Below, one piece after another: positions 34,135 to 42,422 of a stretch of DNA of 64,000 bases. The position numbers were made by a program, and so were the translations under genes. This stretch comes from JAQGMJ01 sp036498945 (GTDB taxonomy: Bacteria; Pseudomonadota; Gammaproteobacteria; Burkholderiales; JAEUOS01), in NCBI GenBank assembly GCA_036498945.1, contig DASYEQ010000140.1, positions 1 to 64,000 of the forward strand, written 5' to 3'. How positions within the stretch are numbered: position 1 is the stretch's first letter; each line of letters begins with the position of its first letter. The notes beneath the pieces are model-generated. The model was given only the letters and a program-made list of their open reading frames with translations. It was not told the origin of the DNA and ran no database searches.

Positions 34135-34189
34135 GAGGGCCTCGAATCAGCGGATGATAGTCATCCCGGCGTTTATTACAGGAACAACA

Positions 34190-34738
34190 ATGAATCTCGA
34201 CCGAGTCGATTCCGGGAACGATCTCCCCAACGACTTCAACGTCATCATCGAAATCCCGATGAATGCCGACCCCATCAAGTACGAGGTCGACAAGAAGACC
34301 GGCGCACTGTTCGTCGACCGCTTCATGGGCACGGCGATGCACTACCCGTGCAACTACGGCTACATCCCGCGCACCATTTCGGACGACGGCGATCCCGTCG
34401 ACGTGCTGGTGATCACTCCCTTCCCGCTGGTGGCCGGCGTGGTGGTGCGCTGCCGCCCGATCGGCGTGCTGAAGATGAGCGATGAGGCCGGCGGCGACGC
34501 CAAGCTGCTCGCCGTGCCGGTGGACAAGGTGCTGCCCTGGTACAAGCACTGGAAGAAGCCGGAAGACATCAACCCCGAGCGCCTGGCGCAGATCCGCCAC
34601 TTCTTCGAGCACTACAAGGACCTGGAAAAGGGCAAGTGGGTGAAGGTCGAAGGCTGGGGCGGGCCGAAGGACGCGGCCGCCGAGATCATGGCCGGCGTCG
34701 CCAGCTACAAGAAGGCGAAAAAGAAGCCGAAGTTCTGA
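34190..34738 (+). CDS. ppa: inorganic pyrophosphatase
   Basis: Soluble family I pyrophosphatase hydrolysing PPi to two phosphates, which drives nucleic acid and aminoacyl-tRNA synthesis. The 182 residues contain the signature DGDPVDVLV (Asp ligands, about 64-72), YEVDKKTG, RFMGTAMHYPCNYGYIP and the C-terminal EGWGGPKDA. Start 34190 has AGGA upstream and gives the usual N-terminus. The frame runs upstream to 34106 but that would overlap the promoter. The stop is followed by the convergent channel gene after 16 bases. Confidence 0.96.
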   Translation: MNLDRVDSGNDLPNDFNVIIEIPMNADPIKYEVDKKTGALFVDRFMGTAMHYPCNYGYIPRTISDDGDPVDVLVITPFPLVAGVVVRCRPIGVLKMSDEAGGDAKLLAVPVDKVLPWYKHWKKPEDINPERLAQIRHFFEHYKDLEKGKWVKVEGWGGPKDAAAEIMAGVASYKKAKKKPKF

Positions 34739-34754
34739 ACCGCGCCACGGGCGG

Positions 34755-36281
34755 CTACTTGCCGCCCGTACTGATGCCGAAAAAGCCGCAGATGCGGTTG
34801 AACAGCTCGCCGTGGGCGTGCAGCGCGGCATCCTCGTTCAGCGCCTTGGAAACCGCCGCCTGCAGGTCGGTCTGGCGCGAGGCCATGACGCGTGAAATCT
34901 CGTCCACCAGTGTCGGACGCGAGCGGATCACCATCTCGAAGTGGCTCTTGTCGAGCCGGTAGCATTCGACGTTGCTCTTCGCCACCACGGTGGCGCTGCG
35001 CGGCGCGCCGGTGAGCATGCCCATCTCGCCGAAGAAGGTGCCGGCGCCCAGCGTGGCAATGCATTGGCGGTGGCTGTCGAGGTCGATCAGGATGTCCACC
35101 TCGCCCCCGGTGAGGATGTACAGGCCATGGGCGACGTTGCCCTGGCGCGTCACCACCTCGCCCTGCGCATAGGGCATGTAGGCCAGGCGCTCGGCCACGG
35201 TGCGCTGCTCGTCGGGTGTCAGCGTGTTGAACAGGTCGACCACGCGCAGCGCGGAAATGCGACGGCTGATTTCGCGCTCCTGCACCTGGTGGCGGTGTTC
35301 CTCGGTCTGCTCGGTCAGGCGGATGTCGCGCTCTTCCACCGCCAGGCGCAGCCCGGCGCGTTGCAGCGCCGCGTAGATGTGCACGCGCACCTGGCTGTCG
35401 GTGGGGTCGTCCTGCTGCGGGTCGGTGAGCCAGTAGCGCATGTCGTACTGGCCGTAGCCGTGCTCGAAACCCATCAGCACGCAGTTCGGCTGCGGGGCGG
35501 CGGCGACATTGGCGATCTCCGCCTCGCGGATCGCCTTTTCGATCGCCGGGATCACGCGCGTCGGCGGCGCGGCGAGGTCGACGTTGAACAGCACGTGGCG
35601 GCGCCATTGCGGCGGCCCTTCCTGGCGCCGCGCCAGCACGCTGAACTTGCGCTTCATCAGCTCGCTGTTGGGAACGATCACCGTCTCCCAGTTGCGCGTC
35701 TCGATCGCGGTATAGCGCCAGCGGATGTCGGCCACCTTGCCGGAGATTTCGTCCACCCGCACCCAGTCGCCGACGTGGATCGAATCGTCGAGCTGGATCG
35801 CCAGGCCGCCGAGGATGTTGCCTAGCGTGTCCTGCATGGCGAAGGCGACCACCGCCGTCACTACCGCCGTGCTGGCGAGCAGGCTGGAGGGGTCAAAGCC
35901 GGTGGTGCGCAGGCGCACCAGCAGCCACGCCACGTAGGCCAGGAAGATGGCGATGTCTTCGACGATGCGTAGCAGCGGGATGCGCAATAGCGGCAGCATG
36001 GCGCGAAACACCAGGATGCCGAACAGGCGGATCAGCGTGACGCCGGCGGTGAGCAGCGACAGTTCGAAGAGAAAGCGCGCGCCCAGTTCGAAGCCGGCGC
36101 TGCTGAGCAGGCCGGCGACAAACTGGCCGAGAGTGGCGACGATGAACAGCAGCGCCGTGCGATACACCGGCGCGTGGTCCGGCCCGCCGAAGCGCCAGGC
36201 GGCCAGCGCCAGCACCACGGCGATCGCCAGCACGTAAAGGCTCTCGGGCCGCCAGGCATAGGCCAACGCGGAATCAAGCAT
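34755..36281 (-). CDS. MscS-family mechanosensitive channel with cyclic-nucleotide-binding domain
   Basis: 508-residue inner-membrane channel. Several N-terminal helices (about 10-170) lead to the MscS pore motif (VVAFAMQDTLGNILGGLAIQ, about 142-161) and beta domain (DWVRVDEISGKVADI, ETVIVPNS). A C-terminal cNMP-binding domain (about 360-480) has LYILTGGEVDI and the phosphate-binding cassette FFGEMGMLTGAPRSATVVA, with the conserved Arg and Glu. Such channels (bCNG/MscS-cNMP type) may be gated by cyclic nucleotide instead of, or besides, membrane tension. Its C-terminus is convergent with ppa. Confidence 0.9.
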   Translation of the reverse strand: MLDSALAYAWRPESLYVLAIAVVLALAAWRFGGPDHAPVYRTALLFIVATLGQFVAGLLSSAGFELGARFLFELSLLTAGVTLIRLFGILVFRAMLPLLRIPLLRIVEDIAIFLAYVAWLLVRLRTTGFDPSSLLASTAVVTAVVAFAMQDTLGNILGGLAIQLDDSIHVGDWVRVDEISGKVADIRWRYTAIETRNWETVIVPNSELMKRKFSVLARRQEGPPQWRRHVLFNVDLAAPPTRVIPAIEKAIREAEIANVAAAPQPNCVLMGFEHGYGQYDMRYWLTDPQQDDPTDSQVRVHIYAALQRAGLRLAVEERDIRLTEQTEEHRHQVQEREISRRISALRVVDLFNTLTPDEQRTVAERLAYMPYAQGEVVTRQGNVAHGLYILTGGEVDILIDLDSHRQCIATLGAGTFFGEMGMLTGAPRSATVVAKSNVECYRLDKSHFEMVIRSRPTLVDEISRVMASRQTDLQAAVSKALNEDAALHAHGELFNRICGFFGISTGGK

Positions 36282-36309
36282 GCCGCACCGCCGCGCTCAT
36301 GCACCCGCC

Positions 36310-36324
36310 GGCCGCGCCGCGGCC
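36310..36324 (-). terminator. short GC palindrome after ETF-QO gene
   Basis: GGCCGCG-c-CGCGGCC forms a perfect 7-bp arm pair with one central base, 28 bases after the ETF-QO stop on the minus strand. No T-run follows, so it is only a weak terminator candidate. Confidence 0.25.
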
Positions 36325-36351
36325 CGTCTCCCTGGCGCCTCTCATGCGCGC

Positions 36352-38028
36352 CTACATGCCCGGGTAGTTGGGACCGCCGCCGCCTTCGGGGGTGACCCAG
36401 ACGATATTTTGCGTCGGATCCTTGATGTCGCAGGTCTTGCAGTGCACGCAGTTCTGCGCATTGATCTGCAGGCGATCGCTGCTTTCACCAGCACCCGCGT
36501 CGTCATTTTTCACGAATTCGTAGACGCCCGCCGGGCAGTAGCGCGATTCCGGCCCGGCGTACCGCGCCAGGTTGATCGCCACCGGCACCTTGGGGTCTTT
36601 GAGCGTCAGGTGCACGGGCTGGTTTTCCTCGTGGTTGGTGTTGGAGATGAACACCGAGGATAAGCGGTCGAAGGTGAGCTTGCCGTCCGGCTTGGGGTAG
36701 GCAATGGGCTGGAACTGCGAAGCGGGCTTGAGGCACTCGTGGTCGGCGTGCTGGTGGTGCAGGGTCCACGGCACCTCGCCGTTGAACACCTTCTGCTCGA
36801 TGCCCACCATCAGGGTGCCGAGGTAGAGGTTTTTCGACATCCACTGCTTGAAGTTGCGCGAGCGGTTCAGTTCCGTGTACAGCCAGCTGCTCTTGAACGA
36901 TTCGGGGTAGGCGGTGAGCTCGTCGGCGGCGCGGCCGGCGCCGATGGCGTCGAATGCCGCCTGCGCCGCCAGCATGCCGCTCTTGATCGCCGCGTGGCTG
37001 CCCTTGATGCGCGCGGCGTTGAGAAAGCCGGCGTCATCGCCCACCAGTACGCCGCCGGGGAAGGTGAGCTTGGGCAGTGAGAGCAGGCCGCCCGCGGTCA
37101 TCGCGCGCGCGCCGTAGGCGATGCGCTTGCCGCCTTCGAAGAACTTGCGGATGGTCGGGTGCAGCTTGTAGCGCTGGAATTCCTCATAGGGGCTCAAGTA
37201 CGGGTTCTGGTAGGCGAGGCCGACCACGAAGCCCACCGCCACCTGGTTGTTTTCCAGGTGATACAGGAAAGAGCCGCCGTAGGTTGCGGCATCCAGCGGC
37301 CAGCCGGCGGTGTGTACCACCAGGCCCGGCACGTGCTGCCTGGGGTCGATCTCCCACAGCTCCTTCAGGCCGAGGCCGTAGGCCTGCGGGTCGGAACCCT
37401 TGTTCAGGTCGTATTTCGCCATCAGCTGGCGGCCCAGGTTGCCGCGGCAGCCTTCGGCGAATACCGTGTACTTGGCGACCAGTTCCATGCCTTCCTGGAA
37501 GTGGTCGGTCGGCTGGCCGTCGCGGCCCACGCCCATGTTGCCGGTGGCCACGCCGCGCACCGAGGGGCGCCCATCGTGCCCGTTATCTTCCGTGTAAAGG
37601 ATCTCGGCGCCGGCAAAACCGGCATACACCTCGACGCCCAGGGCTTCCGCCTGCTGGCCCAGCCAGCGGCACAGGTTGCCGAGCGAGATGATGTAGTTGC
37701 CGTGATTCTGGAAATTCGCCGGCAGGGCGAAGCCGGGCACTTTGGAGGCGCCGCCTTCGGTGAGGAAGAGAAAGCGGTCTTCGGTCACCGGCTGGTTCAG
37801 CGGCGCGCCGTCTTCCTTCCAGGTGGGCCAGAGTTCGTTGATGGCGATCGGGTCCATCACCGCGCCGGAGAGGATGTGCGCGCCGATCTCCGAGCCTTTT
37901 TCGATCAGGCAGACGTTGATCTCGCCGCCTTTTTCCACCGCCAGCTGCTTCAGGCGGATCGCGGTGGCCAGCCCGGCCGGCCCGCCGCCGACGACGAGCA
38001 CGTCGTATTCCATCACTTCGCGAGTCAT
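36352..38028 (-). CDS. electron transfer flavoprotein-ubiquinone oxidoreductase
   Basis: Passes electrons from ETF, reduced by acyl-CoA dehydrogenases, to the ubiquinone pool. The 558-residue protein has the FAD motif VLVVGGGPAGLATAIRL at the N-terminus, a ubiquinone-binding and membrane-associated middle region, and a C-terminal ferredoxin-type 4Fe-4S site with NCVHCKTCDIKDPTQN plus CPAGVYEF upstream. Length matches the family (about 550). ATG 38028 precedes the core by five codons. It is transcribed away from the OYE gene cluster; a double hairpin lies upstream. Fits fatty acid or branched-chain amino acid oxidation. Confidence 0.95.
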   Translation of the reverse strand: MTREVMEYDVLVVGGGPAGLATAIRLKQLAVEKGGEINVCLIEKGSEIGAHILSGAVMDPIAINELWPTWKEDGAPLNQPVTEDRFLFLTEGGASKVPGFALPANFQNHGNYIISLGNLCRWLGQQAEALGVEVYAGFAGAEILYTEDNGHDGRPSVRGVATGNMGVGRDGQPTDHFQEGMELVAKYTVFAEGCRGNLGRQLMAKYDLNKGSDPQAYGLGLKELWEIDPRQHVPGLVVHTAGWPLDAATYGGSFLYHLENNQVAVGFVVGLAYQNPYLSPYEEFQRYKLHPTIRKFFEGGKRIAYGARAMTAGGLLSLPKLTFPGGVLVGDDAGFLNAARIKGSHAAIKSGMLAAQAAFDAIGAGRAADELTAYPESFKSSWLYTELNRSRNFKQWMSKNLYLGTLMVGIEQKVFNGEVPWTLHHQHADHECLKPASQFQPIAYPKPDGKLTFDRLSSVFISNTNHEENQPVHLTLKDPKVPVAINLARYAGPESRYCPAGVYEFVKNDDAGAGESSDRLQINAQNCVHCKTCDIKDPTQNIVWVTPEGGGGPNYPGM

Positions 38029-38138
38029 GAGCTTTTGTGTTCCTGCCGTTATCCCAGACTGCGATTGTAGCGTTTCGGCCTGCGCGGCCGGCTCGGGTTG
38101 TCGCCGGGAAGGTTTTTGCCCTTTCGTCGATTTTCAGT

Positions 38139-38212
38139 CATGGAATCATCCGGCCTTGCCGGTGATTCCATGCAAGCCAAGCCGCTCAAAAGCAGGTTTG
38201 TACTTTTGAGCG
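38139..38212 (-). terminator. two strong tandem hairpins downstream of the old yellow enzyme gene
   Basis: On the minus strand the first stem after the stop is CGCTCAAAAG / CTTTTGAGCG (38203-38212 with 38183-38192), 10 bp with a 10-base loop. Then comes a 15-bp stem of CATGGAATCA-CCGGC / GCCGG-TGATTCCATG (38139-38172) with one bulged base and a 3-base loop. They lie between two minus-strand genes. Neither has a clear T-run of its own, though the first contains CTTTTG in the stem. They are terminator or mRNA-end candidates. Confidence 0.5.
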
Positions 38213-38214
38213 AT

Positions 38215-39342
38215 TTACCGGCTTCCGGTCTTGACCTCCCCCAGTACCTTCGCATGCTCGCGCGGCGCGCAGCGCCAGTATTGCTCGGGCGCCACCACGG
38301 TGGCGCCGAGTTGCGCGGCGGCGTGCCAGGGCCAGCGCGGGTCGTAGAGCAGGCCGCGGGCGAGAGCCACCAGATCGGCCCGGCCGCCGGCGACGATCTC
38401 CTCGGCATGCTGCGGCTCGGTGATCAGGCCGACCGCCATTACCGGCATGCCGGGCACGGCCTGGCGGATCTTCTCCGCGTTCGGCACCTGGTAGCCGGCG
38501 CCCAGCGTAATCTTCTGGCGCGCCGGATCGACCCCGCCGGAGGAACAGTCGATCCAGTCGCAGCCGCGCTTGTGCAGTTCCCTGGCGAAGACGATGCATT
38601 CTTCCACGTCCCAGCCGCCCTCGACCCAGTCGGTGGTGGAAACGCGCATGCCCAGCGGCTTGCCGGCCGGCCACACCTTGCGCACGGCGTCGTACACCAT
38701 CAGCGGAAAGCGCATGCGGTTTTCCAGCGAGCCGCCGAAGTCGTCGGTGCGCTGGTTGGAGAGGGGGGAGAGGAATTCGTGCAGCAGGTAGCCGTGCGCG
38801 CCGTGCAGCTCGATGGCATCCAGCCCCAGGCGCTCGCAGCGCTGCGCCGCCTTCGCAAAGTCGTCCACCAGACGCAGGATCTCATCGCGCGTCATTTCGC
38901 GCGCCGGCGCCTCGCCGGGGATGTGTTCGAGGGCCGAGGGCGCTTCCGGCTGCCAGCTGCCGGGCTCGCCCAGCTTGATCAGGCCGCCGCCTTCCCACGG
39001 CCTGCGGCTGGAAGCCTTGCGCCCGGCATGCGCCAGTTGCGCGCCGATGTTGGTATGCGGCGTCCATTTGCGCACGGCATCCAGGCAGCGCTTGAAGGCG
39101 GCCTCGTTGGCATCCGAATACAGGCCCAGGCAGCCGTTGGTGATGCGGCCCTCGGCCACCACCGCGGTGGCCTCGATCAGGAACAGCGCGGCGTTGGACA
39201 TCGCCATCTGCCCCCAGTGCATCAGGTGCCAGTCGGTGGCGCTGCCATTGTCGGCGCTGTACTGGCACATGGGCGAGACGACGATGCGGTTGGGCAGCGC
39301 CAGCCCGCGCAGCTTGAAGGAGGAGAAGAGGGCGGAGGTCAT
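38215..39342 (-). CDS. NADH:flavin oxidoreductase (old yellow enzyme, YqjM/XenA type)
   Basis: FMN enzyme of 375 residues that reduces activated alkenes and similar xenobiotics. It begins ALFSSFKLRGLALPNRIVVSP and has MCQYSADNG with the Cys that tunes the flavin in the thermophilic-like class (Cys25 region). HGAHGYLLHEFLSP and the C-terminal GGRADLVALARGLLYDPRW fit the family. The paired His and His/Asn residues for phenol binding lie in QLAHAGRK and IELHGAHG. No Shine-Dalgarno is strong. The natural substrate is unknown. Confidence 0.92.
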   Translation of the reverse strand: MTSALFSSFKLRGLALPNRIVVSPMCQYSADNGSATDWHLMHWGQMAMSNAALFLIEATAVVAEGRITNGCLGLYSDANEAAFKRCLDAVRKWTPHTNIGAQLAHAGRKASSRRPWEGGGLIKLGEPGSWQPEAPSALEHIPGEAPAREMTRDEILRLVDDFAKAAQRCERLGLDAIELHGAHGYLLHEFLSPLSNQRTDDFGGSLENRMRFPLMVYDAVRKVWPAGKPLGMRVSTTDWVEGGWDVEECIVFARELHKRGCDWIDCSSGGVDPARQKITLGAGYQVPNAEKIRQAVPGMPVMAVGLITEPQHAEEIVAGGRADLVALARGLLYDPRWPWHAAAQLGATVVAPEQYWRCAPREHAKVLGEVKTGSR

Positions 39343-39551
39343 GAAAGGGCAGTGGGAACGAAGATCGAGCCGGCATTGTAGCGGCCGCTCCGGCGTTTTT
39401 TCGCAATGGCGGGGCCGCGAACGGGGTTATTGCGCGCATAGCCGGCCATCTGCGGCTGGCAAGCGGCGGCGGCCGCCGCGAGAGGTCCCTTGGACCGTCG
39501 CCGTGGCGCGGCTATGCGGTTGTCGCCGGAGGCGCCATGTCGATGCATGGC

Positions 39552-39601
39552 GGCCATCACGCGGCCATCACCGGCCATCGGAAGGCGGCGGTCCGCCGCC
39601 T
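39552..39601. repeat. helically spaced GGCCATC repeats and a palindrome
   Basis: GGCCATC occurs at 39552, 39563 and 39573 (10-11 base spacing), and once more at 39444. Directly after them, AGGCGGCGG-t-CCGCCGCCT (39583-39601) is a perfect 9-bp hairpin next to the stop of the minus-strand gene at 39610. The hairpin may terminate that gene. The repeats may be operator half sites for the OYE gene about 200 bases away. Confidence 0.4.
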
Positions 39602-39609
39602 GCGCGCGC

Positions 39610-41448
39610 CTACTCGGTGACGGCGAAATGCAGGCGGTCGAAGTCGCCGTGGCGGTGGGTCTGCTTGCCCAGGCGCAGGCGGAAGCTGTTGCCGCCGTCG
39701 ATGAATTCGATCACCTCGCCCTCGCGCGAAAAACCGGCCGGCAGCACGATGGTGGCGCGCTCGGAATACTTGTAGGGCCCGTTGGCCATCTCGGCGCTGT
39801 CGATGTCGGGCACGTCCAGTTCCGGCAGGTCGTCGCCGGCCAGTTCGCGCTCCGGCACCATGCCGGGGATGATGGTGTTGGGGCCGCTCAGGCTGCCGGC
39901 GGCGTCGCGCGCGCCGCTGCGGCTGAAGTGATCCAGGATCAGCGCGGCGGAGGAGCCGCCCTTGCCGCCGGCCGCCGCCACGGCGCCGGCGCCGATGTAG
40001 CGCACCGCGCCGGCGCGCGCCAGGCCCGGCAGGAGCTGCACGCCGATTTCGACCGAGTGCCCGGGGTCGATGGTGTCGCCGCCCGGAGCGCCGCCGGCGA
40101 GCGGTTCCACCGCGGCCTGTTCGACCCAGCGCACCACGCCGATCATCGCCACGCCGGCATCGCCCAAGCGCAGCGCGATCAACTGGCCCTGGCGCACGCG
40201 CGCGCCGCCGCGCTTGCGCGTCAGGCTCATGCCGTTGGCCGATTCTTCCTGCGATTGCCATGTTTCGAGCTGGCCGCGCGCCTCTTCCCAGGTCTGCTGG
40301 CTCTGCTCGACATGGGCGCGGCGCGCGTTGACGGAAGAGGAAGCGTCGCGATGCAGGAAGATGTTCGCCACCTCGGTGTGGTCGTAGAGCTTGGGCGGCG
40401 GCGGGGCGACGTAGGCGTGGCGCTTCATCAGCGCATAGACCGTCGGCGCCTCGAAGGCGCAATACAGCTGTTCGTCGCGCGCGCGGCGCGGAAACTGGCG
40501 CTGGTTGGCGCGCAGGCACCAGGCGCGGTGCAGCTTGGGCAACAGCGACTTCTGCGAGGTGAGCGAAGCGGTGCCGGAGAGTCTCGGCGCCTCCACCAGC
40601 TGCCCCTGGTTCATCGCTTCCAGCCGCCGGCTGATGCTCTTGGAAAGCGCGCCGATGTGCAGGTAGTGCATCAGGTTGCCGGCGTGGATCGCCTTTACCG
40701 ACTCGCCTTCCTGCGGGCGCGGCATGCCCGCCACCACGCCTTGCTTGTCGACCAGCACGTAGCTGAAGTCGCCCTTGCCTTCGAAGTAGTGCGCGTATTC
40801 GTGCATCCACTCCACTTCGCGCGAGGAGAGCGAGCGGGCGCCTGCGAGGTGCATCAGCAGCATGCGCGCATAGGTGCTGGTGACGTTGGAGACGTTCTGC
40901 GGTTGCAGGCTGTCGCGCACGTCGCGGTCCAGCAGCTGGTGGCGGTCGGCGCTTTGCAGCACCGCCTGCGCCAGGTCCCAATCCTTGTCGGCATAGCGCT
41001 GGCGCGCGCGCAGGTGCTCGAGCATCGCCTGCGCCGCCCAGAAAAGCGCGCGCTGGTGCACCAGCGCCGCGCGTTCGGCGATCGGGCTGGAGGCCGAGAG
41101 GGTCTCGCCGATCAGCGAGTAATACGCGTAAGCCAGGCCATAGGCCAGGGTGACGTTGCCGTCGAAGGCGGCGCGCTGGGTGTCGGAAAGCGGCAGTGCC
41201 TTGTCGCCATAGCGCGAAGAAAGGTCGCTCGCCAGGGTGTAGATGGGGCGGCGCAGCGTTTCGAGCGCCTGCAGCACGCCCAGCGCCTCTTCGCCCCGGT
41301 AGGCCGAGGCCGGGATGCGCCGCAGCGCGCCGCTGACGATGTCGACCGCCGCGCGCGCGTCGCTCGCGGCAAGTCCGCGAAACCAGTTCTTGCTGGACTC
41401 CGCATTGGCCAGCGGATGGGTTGTTGCCGCCTGTGCTGCTTGCACCAC
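39610..41448 (-). CDS. hypothetical protein, large cytosolic, possibly PilZ-like C-terminus
   Basis: 612-residue protein with no signal peptide or transmembrane helix. I recognise only a betaproteobacterial uncharacterised family. The N-terminal half is all-helical (HPLANAESSKNWFRGLAASD, LQALETLRRPI and so on) and the C-terminal third is beta-rich, with RLGDAGVAMIGVVRWVE resembling the PilZ-like fold used for cyclic di-GMP. The RxxxR motif of true PilZ is not evident, so binding is an inference. The GTG at 41448 was chosen for the GGGAGA site 7 bases upstream. The frame is open to 41550, giving 646 residues, but the added part is low-complexity. Confidence 0.7.
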   Translation of the reverse strand: MVQAAQAATTHPLANAESSKNWFRGLAASDARAAVDIVSGALRRIPASAYRGEEALGVLQALETLRRPIYTLASDLSSRYGDKALPLSDTQRAAFDGNVTLAYGLAYAYYSLIGETLSASSPIAERAALVHQRALFWAAQAMLEHLRARQRYADKDWDLAQAVLQSADRHQLLDRDVRDSLQPQNVSNVTSTYARMLLMHLAGARSLSSREVEWMHEYAHYFEGKGDFSYVLVDKQGVVAGMPRPQEGESVKAIHAGNLMHYLHIGALSKSISRRLEAMNQGQLVEAPRLSGTASLTSQKSLLPKLHRAWCLRANQRQFPRRARDEQLYCAFEAPTVYALMKRHAYVAPPPPKLYDHTEVANIFLHRDASSSVNARRAHVEQSQQTWEEARGQLETWQSQEESANGMSLTRKRGGARVRQGQLIALRLGDAGVAMIGVVRWVEQAAVEPLAGGAPGGDTIDPGHSVEIGVQLLPGLARAGAVRYIGAGAVAAAGGKGGSSAALILDHFSRSGARDAAGSLSGPNTIIPGMVPERELAGDDLPELDVPDIDSAEMANGPYKYSERATIVLPAGFSREGEVIEFIDGGNSFRLRLGKQTHRHGDFDRLHFAVTE

Positions 41449-41747
41449 GTTACGCTCTCCCGCGGAACCAGGCACTGCGTTCACTTCTCCCGCGCGAACG
41501 GATGTCCGCGCGCCCTCAGGTTCAACTCCAGGCACTTCTCCGCAGCGCATCTTCGCGGCGCCTGCGATTTACCGCGGCCTGCTTTGCCGCCCCGGCATGT
41601 TCTGCTACTGCGGCATGTTCTGCCACCGCGGCTGCGGCCTGCTTCACCGCCAGATCATAAAGCCGCGTTCCTTTCGCGTGGCCACCGCAACTCCGTTCGC
41701 GCGCGCCGCCTGTCGGCGGCGCAACGCGATTTCACCGGCTTTTAACC
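41449..41747. other. spacer between unknown protein and CoA-transferase genes
   Basis: About 300 bases, GC-rich, with an imperfect direct repeat of CGGCATGTTCTGC around 41594-41625. No supported gene is seen on either strand. Upstream elements of the minus-strand unknown gene probably lie here. Confidence 0.4.
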
Positions 41748-42404
41748 TTATGCCGCCACGCGCTTTTGCAGTGCCGGCGCCACCTTGAACTCGGCCTCGG
41801 TGTTGGCCTTGATTTGTTCAACGGTGACATCGGGCGCGATGTCGACCAGGGTCAGGCCCGGACGCGCGACTTCGAACACGCCCAGGTCGGTGATGATCAG
41901 GTTGACCACGCCGGCGCCAGTGAGCGGCAGGTTGCACTTTTTCAGGATCTTCGGCTTGCCGCCGGCGGTGTGCTCCATCAGCACCACCACGCGCGGCACG
42001 CCCGCCACCAGGTCCATCGCCCCGCCCATGCCCTTGACCATCTTGCCGGGAATCGCCCAGTTGGCGAGGTCGCCGTTCTCCGCCACCTGCAGGGCGCCGA
42101 GAATGGAAATCTGGATGTGGCCGCCGCGGATCATCGCGAAGGACGTGGCGGAGTCGAAAAAGCTGGTGGTCGGCAGCGTCGTCACGGTCTGCTTGCCGGC
42201 GTTGATCAGGTCCGGGTCTTCCTCACCCTCGAAAGGGAAGGGGCCCATGCCGAGCATGCCGTTCTCGGAATGGAACTGCACCGAGATGCCGGGGGGCACG
42301 TGGTTGGCGACGAGCGTCGGGATGCCGATGCCCAAATTAACGTAAAAGCCGTCCTGCAGTTCCTTGCCCGCGCGGGCGGCCATCTGGTCTCTGGTCCAAG
42401 CCAT
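41748..42404 (-). CDS. scoB: 3-oxoacid CoA-transferase subunit B
   Basis: Beta subunit of the succinyl-CoA:3-ketoacid (or acetate:acetoacetyl) CoA-transferase, 218 residues. The catalytic glutamate is in HSENGMLGMGP (about residue 52). The N-terminal YVNLGIGIPTLVANHV and the C-terminal GVGVPRVVVLMEHT-like region are typical. It starts 18 bases after subunit A with a GGAG site. Together they activate acetoacetate with CoA from succinyl-CoA, linking ketone bodies to the acetyl-CoA pool, which fits acetoacetyl-CoA synthetase at the end of the window. Confidence 0.95.
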   Translation of the reverse strand: MAWTRDQMAARAGKELQDGFYVNLGIGIPTLVANHVPPGISVQFHSENGMLGMGPFPFEGEEDPDLINAGKQTVTTLPTTSFFDSATSFAMIRGGHIQISILGALQVAENGDLANWAIPGKMVKGMGGAMDLVAGVPRVVVLMEHTAGGKPKILKKCNLPLTGAGVVNLIITDLGVFEVARPGLTLVDIAPDVTVEQIKANTEAEFKVAPALQKRVAA

Positions 42405-42422
42405 GTCTGTCTCTCCTTAACC

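Noticed and set aside
39490..41745. 751-codon plus-strand frame opposite the unknown protein
   Set aside because: Composition is Arg/Gly/Ala/His-rich with no signature, while the minus frame has a strong ribosome site and protein-like composition.
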